Source: Metallibacterium scheffleri (lineage in GTDB: Bacteria; Pseudomonadota; Gammaproteobacteria; Xanthomonadales; Rhodanobacteraceae). Taken from it: a DNA stretch of 64,000 nucleotides. The notes under the pieces are model-generated. The model was not told the origin of the DNA. It ran no database searches and saw only the letters and a program-made list of their open reading frames with translations. This document shows positions 1-8,435 of the stretch, one piece after another. How positions within the stretch are numbered: position 1 is the stretch's first letter; each line of letters starts with the position of its first letter. The stretch lies in NCBI RefSeq assembly GCF_002077135.1, contig NZ_LDOS01000001.1, forward strand, positions 508,219 through 572,218, written 5' to 3'. The translations under genes and the position numbers were made by a program.

Positions 1-91
1 GCGTGTACTTGAGCTGCAGCGTGCCGGTGCGCGCCGCATCAGCGCTGCCGATTACCTCAACGCACGGCCCGAGTTGCGCGCGCGCGGATGA
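1..91 (+). CDS. fmt: Methionyl-tRNA formyltransferase, C-terminal end (partial)
   Basis: Only the last 29 codons are present, read in the frame that starts at base 2 and ends at TGA 89-91. The segment contains LQRAGARRISAADYLNARP, which resembles the C-terminal tail of Fmt, the enzyme that formylates initiator Met-tRNA. The stop overlaps the rsmB start as ATGA, so the two genes are probably translationally coupled, and fmt-rsmB is the usual order in proteobacteria. The identification rests on a short tail plus context. Confidence 0.75.
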   Translation, partial: RVLELQRAGARRISAADYLNARPELRARG

Positions 92-1407
92 GTACCGCCG
101 CGCCCGCCGACACCCGTGCCGTCGCCGCACGCGCGCTGGCCGAGATCGCGCTGGGCGGTCGCTCCCTGCGCGAGGTGCTGGCGCAGCAGTTGCCGCAGTT
201 GTCAGCGCCGCGCGAACGCGCCTTCGCCAGCGCGCTGGTGTTCGCCGGTGCGCGCGGCTGGCTGCGCTGGAACGCGGCGCTGCCGTTGCTGCTGCAAAAG
301 CCCTTGTCGCGGCGCCTTGGCGCATTGCATGCGTTGCTGGTGCTGGGCCTGACGCAATTGGAGGATCTCGGCGTGCCCGCGCACGCGGCGGTAGCTGCCA
401 CGGTGGAGGCGGCGCGCGCATTGGGCCACGGCGCGCAACGCGGCATGGTCAATGCGGTGCTGCGGCGCTGGTTGCGCGAGCGCACTGCGCTGCTGACGCA
501 ACTCGACGCGGATAGCGTCAGCCGCACGCGCCTGCCCACCTGGCTGCTGCAGGCGTTGTACGCGGATTGGCCCGCACAGGCCGATGCCATCATCAGCGCC
601 AGCAATGCCGAGGTGCCGCCGACGCTGCGCGTGAACCTGGCGCGCGTGACGCGCGCGGATTACGTGCAGCGTCTGGCCGCCGCCGGCATCGACGCGCGGC
701 CGCACGCCTGGATCGACAGCGCGGTGACGCTGTCGGCATCGCTCGATGTCACCCGCTTGCCGGGCTGGGGCGAGGGGCTGTGCGCCGTGCAGGACGGCGC
801 CGCACAACTGGCGGCGCTGCTGCTGGATGCGCCGCCCGGCGCGCGCGCGCTGGATGCCTGTGCCGCACCCGGCGGCAAGGCCTGCCACATCCTCGAACGC
901 AGCGCCGTGCAACTGACTGCCCTGGAACTGGCCCCGGCGCGTCTGGCGCGCGTGCGCGACAACCTCGCGCGTCTGCATCTGCATGCCGATCTGCGCATGG
1001 GCGACGCAACGCAGCCGGCGCTGTGGTGGGATGGCGTCGCCTGCACGCATATCCTGCTGGATGCACCATGCTCCGCCACGGGTGTGCTGCGTCGCCAGCC
1101 CGACGTGCGCCTGCACCGCCGCGCCAGCGATCTGCCCGCGCTGCTCGCGCAGCAGCGCGCGCTGCTCGACGCGTTGTGGCCACTGCTGGCGCCCGGCGGC
1201 ACCTTGCTGTACGCCACCTGCTCGGTCCTGCGCAGCGAAAACGCCGCGCAAGCCGCGGCATTCGTGGCTGCGCACGCGGATGCCGAAGCGCTGCCTATCG
1301 CGTTGCCGGCGGGTCGCGCAGATGGCCCCGGCTGGCAGATCCTGCCCGGAGAGGATGGCCTCGACGGCATGTTCTACGCGCGTTTGCGCAAGCGCGGCAG
1401 GTGCTGA
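88..1407 (+). CDS. rsmB: 16S rRNA (cytosine-967-C5)-methyltransferase RsmB
   Basis: The 439-residue protein has the full RsmB architecture. An N-terminal NusB-like RNA-binding helical domain (about residues 1-140) is followed by a Rossmann SAM-dependent methyltransferase domain. Visible motifs are the SAM loop ACAAPGGK (about 258-264), DAPCSATG with Cys328, and YATCSV with Cys378. The two cysteines are the pair used by RNA m5C methyltransferases. The enzyme methylates C967 of 16S rRNA in the cytoplasm. The ATG at 88 overlaps the fmt stop (ATGA). Length is close to the E. coli protein (429 residues). Confidence 0.95.
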   Translation: MSTAAPADTRAVAARALAEIALGGRSLREVLAQQLPQLSAPRERAFASALVFAGARGWLRWNAALPLLLQKPLSRRLGALHALLVLGLTQLEDLGVPAHAAVAATVEAARALGHGAQRGMVNAVLRRWLRERTALLTQLDADSVSRTRLPTWLLQALYADWPAQADAIISASNAEVPPTLRVNLARVTRADYVQRLAAAGIDARPHAWIDSAVTLSASLDVTRLPGWGEGLCAVQDGAAQLAALLLDAPPGARALDACAAPGGKACHILERSAVQLTALELAPARLARVRDNLARLHLHADLRMGDATQPALWWDGVACTHILLDAPCSATGVLRRQPDVRLHRRASDLPALLAQQRALLDALWPLLAPGGTLLYATCSVLRSENAAQAAAFVAAHADAEALPIALPAGRADGPGWQILPGEDGLDGMFYARLRKRGRC

Positions 1408-1490
1408 AGTCGTGCGGCGTGCCACTGCCGCGAGGCGGCGGCGCGGCTACACTGCTGCGCGTGTCCGTGTTGATATCCAGGAGCCTGCTC

Positions 1491-2165
1491 GTGATCCCGA
1501 CCCCCTCGCGACCGTTGCGCCGCCTTGTGCCGAAATGGGTGCTGATCCTCGGCCTGGCGGCCAGCGGCATGGCGCTGGCCGCTACCGCCACCGGCCCGGT
1601 GCAATACCGCTGGCACGATGCGCACGGTGTCCTGCAATTCAGCGATACGCTCAGCGCCAACGCGATCGCGCGCGGCTATGACATCGTCAATGCCCAGGGC
1701 GTGGTGGTGCAACACGTGCCCAGCCCCGCCGAGCGCCGCGCCGAGGGAGTCGCCGCCCAGGCGCAAGCCAAGCTCGATGCCGCACGCGCGCGCCAGCAGG
1801 CCGCGGACGCGCAATTACTGAACGCTTATCCGACCGAGGCCGATCTGCGCAGCGCCCTGCAGGCGCAGGTGAGCAACGTCAGCCAGTCCATGCGCGCCAC
1901 CGAGATCAATCTGCACAGCCAGGAAAGCAGCCTTGCCGACATGCTGCAGCGCGCCGCCGAGATCGAGCACGAGAAAAAACCCGTGCCGCCCTATCTCACC
2001 CACGACATCGCCCAGCAGCGCCAGGTGGTCGAGCAACAGCGCCTTGCCCTGCAGCGCCAGCAGCAGCAACGCGATGCGGCCCAGGCGGCGATCGCGCCGC
2101 AGTTGGCGCGCTATCGCCAGATTAAACAGCGGGCTCAGGAGCAAGCCGACAACCAGATGCCGTGA
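1491..2165 (+). CDS. Exported DUF4124 domain protein with coiled-coil tail
   Basis: I chose the GTG at 1491 because AGGAG lies about 7 bases upstream and the translation then begins with a clear signal peptide: basic residues, then WVLILGLAASGMALA. The mature part starts with a DUF4124 domain (YRWHDAHGVLQFSDT, about residues 42-60). A long Gln/Ala/Arg-rich helical region follows (about 85-220) that probably forms a coiled coil. DUF4124 proteins are periplasmic and of unknown function. It follows rsmB by 83 bases and may be co-transcribed. A second DUF4124-like gene occurs near 33.3 kb. The open frame continues far upstream inside rsmB, but that part is a shadow. Confidence 0.75.
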   Translation: MIPTPSRPLRRLVPKWVLILGLAASGMALAATATGPVQYRWHDAHGVLQFSDTLSANAIARGYDIVNAQGVVVQHVPSPAERRAEGVAAQAQAKLDAARARQQAADAQLLNAYPTEADLRSALQAQVSNVSQSMRATEINLHSQESSLADMLQRAAEIEHEKKPVPPYLTHDIAQQRQVVEQQRLALQRQQQQRDAAQAAIAPQLARYRQIKQRAQEQADNQMP

Positions 2166-2209
2166 GCCGAGCCGCTAGCCGCGGACGTTTTCCGGCAACC
2201 CGGCTCAGG

Positions 2210-2235
2210 GAAGGCCTGAACACGTTCAGACCTTC
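2210..2235. terminator. Hairpin between convergent genes, possible bidirectional terminator
   Basis: GAAGG-c-CTGAAC pairs with GTTCAG-a-CCTTC, giving eleven or twelve pairs with a single mismatch and a tiny loop. It lies between the DUF4124 gene and the convergent phosphomannomutase gene. There is no T-run, so termination efficiency is uncertain. Confidence 0.4.
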
Positions 2236-2238
2236 ACT

Positions 2239-2256
2239 CAAGCCATGGAAGGCTTG
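2239..2256. repeat. Short palindrome with GCCATGGAAGGC core
   Basis: CAAGCC and GGCTTG form a 6-bp stem around ATGGAA. The core GCCATGGANGGC recurs at 33153-33170 and 46834-46849, all in non-coding DNA, so it may be a dispersed REP-like element rather than a chance hairpin. Confidence 0.4.
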
Positions 2257-2295
2257 CCACCGACAAATCCAGGATGGACTTGTTCAGAGGTTCTC

Positions 2296-4665
2296 TCAGA
2301 ACGGCAGCTGCAGATCCGCCTGCTGCGCCAACAGTTGCGCGCGGAATGCATCCTGGATGCGTTGCAACCCCTCGGGCGTATCGGCGGCGAAGCGCAGCAC
2401 CAGCACCGGCGTGGTGTTGGAGGCGCGCACCAGTCCGAAACCATCCGGCCAGTCCACGCGTACGCCGTCGAGCAGACTGATGCGGCCGCCATCGAAGTGC
2501 ACGTTGTGGCGGAACTGCTCGATGAAGGCGTAGTGCGCGCCCTCGGCCAGAGCAATTTTCAGTTCCGGGGTACTCACATCCCGTGGCAGCGCGGCGAGGA
2601 TCGCGCCCGGCGCGCGCCGTCCAGGGTCGGCGGCGAGGATTTCCAGCAGACGGCAGGCGGCGTACATGCCGTCGTCGAAGCCGTACCAGCGCTCGCGGAA
2701 GAAGAAATGCCCGCTCATCTCGCCGGCCAGCGCGGCCTCGGTTTCGCGCATCTTGGCCTTGATCAGCGAGTGCCCGGTACGCCACATCAGCGGCACGCCG
2801 CCGTGGCGCAGGATCGCCGGTGCCAGATGCCCCGTGCACTTGACGTCATAGATGACCGTGGCGCCGGGATCGCGCGTCAGCACATCGGCGGCGAACAGCA
2901 TCAGCAGGCGGTCGGGGAAAATATTCTCGCCGCTGGGTGTGACCACGCCGAGGCGATCGCCGTCGCCATCGAAGGCCACGCCCAGATCCGCGCCCATGCG
3001 CTTCACCGACAGCATCAGATCCTCGAGATTGTGCGGATCGGACGGATCGGGGTGGTGGTTGGGGAAGGTGCCATCCACCTCGCAGTACAGAGGGATCACC
3101 TCGGCGCCGATGGCCTGCAGCAGTTGCGGGGCGAATGCGCCGGCGATGCCGTTGCCGCAGTCCACCACGACTTTCAGCGGCCGTTCCAGTTGCACGTCGC
3201 CGCTGATGCGTTCGAGATAATCGTGGCCGACATCCTGCTGGCGCAAGCTGCCGCCGTCGGCGCGCTTGAGGCGGCCATCGCTGATGCGCGCGTACAGATC
3301 CTGGATCGCGTCCTCGCTCAGCGTCTCGCCGCCGACGACGATCTTGAAGCCGTTGTACTCGGGCGGATTATGGCTGCCGGTGACAGCCACGCCGCAACCG
3401 GTGTTGAGCAGATACGCGGCGAAATACACCACCGGCGTGGGCACCGCGCCGAGGTCGACGACGTGGCAGCCGGCGTCGCGCAAACCCTCGCCCAGCGCGG
3501 TCACCAGCTCGGCACCGGACAGGCGCCCATCGCGGCCGATGACGATCTCGCCAAGGTTCTTCTCGCGCATCAGGTTGCCGATGGCCTGGCCCAGCAGATG
3601 CGCGATTTCCGCAGTCAATTGCGTGCCGACCACGCCGCGGATGTCGTAGGCGCGGAAGATGCTGCGATCCAGCGCCACCGGCGCAGCACTGACGGCGGGC
3701 GCGGGCGTGGCCGCTTTGGCAACCGCCGCGCTGCTGGGCGCCGCTTGCGGCTGGTCGCGCATGACATCGGCCAAGGTAGGTTCTCCAAGGTGGAAAGAAG
3801 TCGAGCCGAAGGCGCGCCGGCGCAGCCACAAAAGTGCAATGCCGGCGCCGAATCCCAGTACCACCCAGAGCAGCGCGAGGGGCAGCGAGTCGGTCAGCAC
3901 CACATAGTTGTCGGGTGGCAGTGCACGCACGCTCAGCGCACTGCCGGGTACCGGCAGCCCGGCATCCTCGGCGCCGGGTTGGGCGCTGCCGCCGCGCGCC
4001 AGCAACAACAGGCCCAGCTGGCGCAATTCAAGGCGCCCGCCGCCTTGCGGCGCGGGCAGTGAATCGAAGCGCGCGCGCAGCGGCGCGAACGGGAATTCGA
4101 TCCAGGCGTAGCCAAGCAGATGCGTGCCGTGCCACAGCGGGGTCGCGAGGCTGAGGGTTTGCGCACCGGCATTGCCGCGCACTTCGAAAGGCACCATCGC
4201 CGCCTTGCTTTGCGCGCGCATCAGTTGCGCCGCCTTGGCATAGCCGAAACGGGCGTAGTCGGCGTGCAGCACTTCGTTGAGATCAGGGCCGAACAGTTCG
4301 ATGCGGCGCGCTTGCGGCAACAACGCCTGCAGGCGCGTCTGCGCCACGGCACTGTGAACGCCGGCCATGTCCGCCTGCAGGGCGGGATCCTGCAGCGCCA
4401 GCGCGATCTGCTTGCGCAGGCCGGCGAACCAATCGCCCAGGTTTTGCGCCGCCTGCACGCGCGTCGGCGTCAGCGCCGCCACGGCCTGCTGCACCTGCCA
4501 CAGTCCCCAGGTTTGCCAGGTCGAGAACAGGCCGAACAGCAATGCCAGGGTGGCGCCAGCCAGCGTCAATTCGCGGCGCCAGTCGAAGGTTCCGAACAGC
4601 GCGCGCCATCCGCGCGGCGACCTGGCGGATGGATGCTGTGCTGATCGATTCTGCGTTGCCGTCAT
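2296..4665 (-). CDS. algC: Phosphomannomutase/phosphoglucomutase with N-terminal membrane domain
   Basis: The 789-residue protein interconverts hexose 1- and 6-phosphates for exopolysaccharide and LPS precursors. The catalytic half (about residues 335-789) shows FRAYDIRG near 338, the phosphoserine loop AVTGSHNPPEYNG with Ser431, the metal loop DGDGDR (566-571) and GEMSGHFFF. This is the alpha-D-phosphohexomutase signature set. The N-terminal ~330 residues add one membrane helix (about 34-53), a likely periplasmic sensor-like segment, and a second helix (about 258-281). Such long forms are typical of xanthomonads and pseudomonads. The ATG at 4665 is the natural start. The 174 bases upstream separate it from dut. 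Confidence 0.9.
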   Translation of the reverse strand: MTATQNRSAQHPSARSPRGWRALFGTFDWRRELTLAGATLALLFGLFSTWQTWGLWQVQQAVAALTPTRVQAAQNLGDWFAGLRKQIALALQDPALQADMAGVHSAVAQTRLQALLPQARRIELFGPDLNEVLHADYARFGYAKAAQLMRAQSKAAMVPFEVRGNAGAQTLSLATPLWHGTHLLGYAWIEFPFAPLRARFDSLPAPQGGGRLELRQLGLLLLARGGSAQPGAEDAGLPVPGSALSVRALPPDNYVVLTDSLPLALLWVVLGFGAGIALLWLRRRAFGSTSFHLGEPTLADVMRDQPQAAPSSAAVAKAATPAPAVSAAPVALDRSIFRAYDIRGVVGTQLTAEIAHLLGQAIGNLMREKNLGEIVIGRDGRLSGAELVTALGEGLRDAGCHVVDLGAVPTPVVYFAAYLLNTGCGVAVTGSHNPPEYNGFKIVVGGETLSEDAIQDLYARISDGRLKRADGGSLRQQDVGHDYLERISGDVQLERPLKVVVDCGNGIAGAFAPQLLQAIGAEVIPLYCEVDGTFPNHHPDPSDPHNLEDLMLSVKRMGADLGVAFDGDGDRLGVVTPSGENIFPDRLLMLFAADVLTRDPGATVIYDVKCTGHLAPAILRHGGVPLMWRTGHSLIKAKMRETEAALAGEMSGHFFFRERWYGFDDGMYAACRLLEILAADPGRRAPGAILAALPRDVSTPELKIALAEGAHYAFIEQFRHNVHFDGGRISLLDGVRVDWPDGFGLVRASNTTPVLVLRFAADTPEGLQRIQDAFRAQLLAQQADLQLPF

Positions 4666-4839
4666 GCGCCTCGTCCTCGCGCCAAGCCGAAAGCCGGGCC
4701 AGTGTTGCCGTGCGCGGTCTCGGCATCATGAGCCCGGCGCAGGTCCGTGCCCACTCCCGCCGGATCAAGGTGCACGCGCGCTTGACTCGCGTAGTGGACA
4801 TCCCAGCCCGGTATCCGTGCGGTGTTTTCCGACATCGCG

Positions 4840-5295
4840 CTAACCCGTGCCCGTGGAACCAAAACCGCCTGTCCCGCGCGAGCTGGGGGCGAATTCCGCC
4901 ACCGGCACCAGCTGCGCCTGCGCCACCGGCAGCAGCAGCAGCTGCGCGATGCGATCCCCCGGCGCGATGGTAAACGCCGCTTGTCCGCGGTTCCAGCAGG
5001 AAATCATCAGCGGGCCCTGGTAATCGGCATCGATCAGGCCGGTGAGATTGCCCAGCACCAGGCCGTGCTGGTGGCCCAGACCCGAGCGCGGCAGGATCAG
5101 CGCGCACCAGCCCGGATCGCCGATATGCAGGGCGAGTCCGGTGGGCACCAGCGCGGTGTCGCCCGGCGCCAGCGTGAGCGCGGATTCGGGCGCGGCACGC
5201 AGGTCCATGGCCGCGCTGCCCGGCGTGGCATACGCGGGCAGCGGAATGCTGACGCCGAGGCGCGCGTCGAGCACGCGGTACTGCACCACGATCAT
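4840..5295 (-). CDS. dut: Deoxyuridine 5'-triphosphate nucleotidohydrolase (dUTPase)
   Basis: The 151-residue protein hydrolyses dUTP to dUMP and pyrophosphate, keeping uracil out of DNA and supplying dTMP synthesis. Motifs of the trimeric all-beta dUTPase family are visible: [28 protein letters not shown], and the C-terminal P-loop-like [10 protein letters not shown]. Length matches E. coli Dut (151). The ATG at 5295 overlaps the coaBC stop as ATGA, consistent with the classical coaBC-dut operon. The reading frame is open far upstream, but homology starts at MIVVQYR. Confidence 0.95.
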   Translation of the reverse strand: MIVVQYRVLDARLGVSIPLPAYATPGSAAMDLRAAPESALTLAPGDTALVPTGLALHIGDPGWCALILPRSGLGHQHGLVLGNLTGLIDADYQGPLMISCWNRGQAAFTIAPGDRIAQLLLLPVAQAQLVPVAEFAPSSRGTGGFGSTGTG

Positions 5296-6518
5296 GGCGC
5301 GGCCGCGCGCACAGCGGCACGACGCGTGGCGATCAGCGCCAGCAGTTCGCGCGCCAGCGTGGTCTTGTCGGCGCGCGCCAGCTCGTGCTGGCCGCCGTGC
5401 CAGAACACGCTGATGGCGTTGTCCGCGGTTTCGATGCCCAGTCCGGCGTCGACACGATTGGCGGCGATCATGTCCGCGCCCTTGCGTTCGAGCTTGGCGC
5501 GCGCATGGGCCTCGAGTTGCTCGGTTTCCGCGGCGAAGCCCACCAGGAAAGGCTTGGGCTGCAGCGCCGCCAGCGCGGCGAGGATGTCGGGATTCTCGGC
5601 CAGTTCCAGGATCATGGCGCCGCCGTGCTTCTTGAGCTTGTGCGTGCTGACCTGCGCCGGTCGGTAATCGGCCACCGCGGCGGCCGCGATCACGATGTCG
5701 GCGGCACGCGCTGCATCGAGCATCGCGGCGTGCATCTGGCGCGCGCTGCGCACATCCACGCGCTGCGCCACGCCCGGCGGTGTCGGCAGGCTGACCGGCC
5801 CGGCCACCAGCGTGACCGTGGCACCGGCCTGCGCGGCGGCGGCGGCGATGGCGAAACCCATGCGCCCGGAGCTGCGATTGCCCAGATAGCGCACCGGGTC
5901 GAGATCCTCCAGGGTCGGCCCGGCACTGACCAGCACGCGCAGGCCGCGCAGGTCGGGCGCCGCCGGCGCACTCGCCAGTTCCTCCAGAACGGCGACGATG
6001 GCATCGGGCTCCAGCATGCGTCCCGCGCCCACCTCGCCGCAGGCCTGCGCGCCGCTGTCCGGACCCAGAATCTGCGCGCCGCGCGCCTGCAGCAAAGCCA
6101 TATTGGCCTGCGTCGCCGGGTGCGCCCACATCAAACGGTTCATCGCCGGTGCCAGCAGCAGCGGGCGTTCGCTGGCCAGGCACAGCGTGCCGAGCAGATC
6201 ATCGGCCAAGCCGTGCGCCAGCCGCGCCAAGGTATTGGCACTGGCCGGCGCGACCAGTACCACATCGGCCCAGCGCGCCAGCTCGATATGGCCCATGGCG
6301 GCCTCGGCAGCGGCATCCCACAAGCTGTTGCGCACCGGCTGCCCGGACAGCGCCTGGAACGTGAGGACGCCGACGAAGCGCTCGGCGTTGGCGGTGAGTA
6401 CCACGCGCACCTCCACTTCACGCTCGCGCAGGCGTCGCACCAGTTCGCAGGCTTTGTACGCGGCGATGCCGCCGCTGACGCCCAGCAGCACGCGCTGCGG
6501 ACCGCGCCATGCGCTCAT
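5292..6518 (-). CDS. coaBC: Bifunctional phosphopantothenoylcysteine decarboxylase / phosphopantothenate-cysteine ligase
   Basis: The 408-residue bifunctional enzyme performs two consecutive coenzyme A steps. The N-terminal flavoprotein CoaC half has [10 protein letters not shown], the active-site His region [16 protein letters not shown] (the PxMNxxMW motif), and [10 protein letters not shown] with the catalytic Cys. The CoaB half shows [19 protein letters not shown] and the KLKK motif near [11 protein letters not shown] chose the ATG at 6518 (MSAWRGPQR), which gives a length close to E. coli (406). The frame is open another 47 codons upstream without supporting homology. It is divergent from radC and overlaps dut by 4 bases. 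Confidence 0.95.
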   Translation of the reverse strand: MSAWRGPQRVLLGVSGGIAAYKACELVRRLREREVEVRVVLTANAERFVGVLTFQALSGQPVRNSLWDAAAEAAMGHIELARWADVVLVAPASANTLARLAHGLADDLLGTLCLASERPLLLAPAMNRLMWAHPATQANMALLQARGAQILGPDSGAQACGEVGAGRMLEPDAIVAVLEELASAPAAPDLRGLRVLVSAGPTLEDLDPVRYLGNRSSGRMGFAIAAAAAQAGATVTLVAGPVSLPTPPGVAQRVDVRSARQMHAAMLDAARAADIVIAAAAVADYRPAQVSTHKLKKHGGAMILELAENPDILAALAALQPKPFLVGFAAETEQLEAHARAKLERKGADMIAANRVDAGLGIETADNAISVFWHGGQHELARADKTTLARELLALIATRRAAVRAAAP

Positions 6519-6661
6519 GACACCCACTGCGCGGCGCGCGCGATGCATCGGCACAGAACGATCATGTGGGCGCAACCCGACAGCCAGCAAAGCGCAGAGC
6601 TTACCGGATGCCGTGGCCGCCGCCGCTGCGCGCCGCATCACAGGCGCGCGATGCTGCACGC

Positions 6662-7330
6662 ATGAGCATCCGCGACTGGCCCGAAGATTCCCGTCCGCGC
6701 GAGCGCCTGCTGCGGCTGGGCGCCGGCAGTCTGGCGCCGGCCGAGCTGATCGCCGTGCTGCTGGGCAGCGGCGTGCGTGGTGCCAGCGCGGTGGAACTGG
6801 GCCAGCGCCTGCTGGCGCGCGCCGGCAGCCTCTCGGCCCTGCTCAACACACCGGAAGCCAGCCGCATGCCCGGCCTCGGCCCGGCCAAGCGCGCGCGCCT
6901 GCTGGCCGCGCTGGAGCTGGCGCGGCGCAGCCTGGGCGAGGAACTGGCCGCGCGCCCGGCACTGAGCAGCCCCGCCGACAGCGCCGCATTCCTGCGCGCG
7001 CAGCTGCGCGATCGCGCCTATGAGGTATTCGCCTGCCTGTTTCTGGACAACCGCCACCGCGTGCTGGCCTTTGCCGAGCTGTTTCGCGGCACGCTCGATG
7101 GCGCCAGCGTGCCGCCGCGCGAGGTGGTGCGCGCCTGCCTGCAGTACAACGCCGCCGCGGTGATCCTCGCGCACAATCATCCCTCGGGAGTGGCCGAGCC
7201 CAGCGCCGCCGACGTGGCGCTGACGCAAACACTCAAGCAGGCGCTGGATCTGATCGGCGTGCGTGTGCTCGATCATTTGGTCATCGGCAGCGGCGCGCCG
7301 GTATCGCTGAGCCAGCGCGGCCTGTGCTGA
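6662..7330 (+). CDS. radC: RadC family JAB/MPN-domain protein
   Basis: The 222-residue protein has the normal RadC build: an N-terminal helix-hairpin-helix-like part with MPGLGPAKRARLLAALELARR, then the JAMM metalloprotease-like domain with EVVRACLQYN and HNHPSG. Its cellular role is unresolved. The name suggests DNA repair, but the evidence in the family is weak. The ATG at 6662 (MSIRDWPEDSRPRERLL) is the family-typical start. It is divergently transcribed from coaBC. Confidence 0.92.
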   Translation: MSIRDWPEDSRPRERLLRLGAGSLAPAELIAVLLGSGVRGASAVELGQRLLARAGSLSALLNTPEASRMPGLGPAKRARLLAALELARRSLGEELAARPALSSPADSAAFLRAQLRDRAYEVFACLFLDNRHRVLAFAELFRGTLDGASVPPREVVRACLQYNAAAVILAHNHPSGVAEPSAADVALTQTLKQALDLIGVRVLDHLVIGSGAPVSLSQRGLC

Positions 7331-7360
7331 ATCGCGCGGCGGCGCGCTTCAAGGTGCTCA

Positions 7361-7391
7361 AAAGAAACGGCGCGGTGTCGCCACCACGCCG
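7361..7391 (-). terminator. Probable intrinsic terminator downstream of the DUF929 gene
   Basis: Read on the minus strand, CGGCG-t-GGTG pairs with CACC-g-CGCCG around a 4-base loop and is followed by TTTCTTTT. It lies about 110 bases after the DUF929 stop, and no other minus-strand gene intervenes. Confidence 0.5.
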
Positions 7392-7501
7392 CGAGTGCCC
7401 TGCACCCAAATCATGCCCCATGCCGGCCCGTGGAGAGTTCGGTTCAGCCCGGGCAAGGTAGCCGCGCGCGATGACGCTGGCGTGACACGCCGACCGGCCG
7501 A

Positions 7502-8320
7502 TTACCTGGCCAGGATGCCTTCGAGATCGGCCAGGCCCGCATTGGCCGCCATCACGCCCGGCGCGGCGCACACGCGCGTCGGCTGGTTGCCGTCGATACG
7601 ACAGATGGCGGCGCTCAGCGCATTGACCTGCGGCATGATCTGCGCGAACAGCGCGCTGCGCGGATCGGCCAGTTGCGTGGCGATCTGCTGCCAGTCCATG
7701 TCCTGCAGGCTGGCTGGAGAGATCATCGGCTGGGTCAGCAGATAGGCACCATCGAGATAGACAAAAGGAATGCCGTAGGCGAACTGCACGTACGGCGGCA
7801 CATCGAAGGTGCCGAAGACCTGCTTGGCCTGCGCGGTCATTGGCATCAACTTCTGCTGTGCGCGATTGGCCGTTTCGATCGCCTGGAATTGCAGGTACGG
7901 GCTGCTGAAGTGCGCGAACTGGAACGTGAAGGTCGCCGTGTTGGCAAACACATCGGTCGGCGAGGAGAGCATGTAGCGCACGCCGGACAACTGGCCGAAG
8001 CGCAGCAAAGTGAGCGCCAGCCCCCAGCGCTGCGCGGCGCAATACGGACAGAAGTCGGCGCCGATATACAGCAGCACCGGCGGCTTGCCCAGCGCCGGCC
8101 CCTGGATGGCCTTGATGTAGCTGACGGCTGGCCGCTGCGTGATGCGCAGGCCGGCGCTGCTGGCGCGCTCGAGCTGCTGCATCAGTGCCGGCGCGACCGG
8201 GCGATTCAACTGCGCCGCCAGTGCCGGCGGCGTGGCATCGGCGCTGGCGGCGCCAGCCAGGGTCAGGCCTGCCAGCGCGGCGACCAGCGTGAGACTGAAG
8301 CGCAACACGATATTCGACAT
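7502..8320 (-). CDS. Exported DUF929 family thioredoxin-like protein
   Basis: The 272-residue protein starts with a cleavable signal peptide (SLTLVAALAGLTLAGAASA, cleavage near residue 27). The body matches DUF929, a thioredoxin-fold family. LYIGADFCPYCAAQRW carries a CPYC redox motif at about 91-94, and a cis-Pro-like IPFVYLDG follows near 205. Two further cysteines lie near the C-terminus. A role in periplasmic dithiol/disulfide chemistry is an inference. GAGGA just upstream of ATG 8320 supports the start. The gene stands alone, with a candidate terminator behind it. Confidence 0.75.
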   Translation of the reverse strand: MSNIVLRFSLTLVAALAGLTLAGAASADATPPALAAQLNRPVAPALMQQLERASSAGLRITQRPAVSYIKAIQGPALGKPPVLLYIGADFCPYCAAQRWGLALTLLRFGQLSGVRYMLSSPTDVFANTATFTFQFAHFSSPYLQFQAIETANRAQQKLMPMTAQAKQVFGTFDVPPYVQFAYGIPFVYLDGAYLLTQPMISPASLQDMDWQQIATQLADPRSALFAQIMPQVNALSAAICRIDGNQPTRVCAAPGVMAANAGLADLEGILAR

Positions 8321-8435
8321 GATCGGTCCTCGATGTAATAAGGCGCGGGCGCATGCGCGCGGTGCAAACCCTGTGCTTGGACAGCGCCATGCGCGTGAAG
8401 TGCGGCAACGCGGATGGTGAACAAACGGCGGGCGT

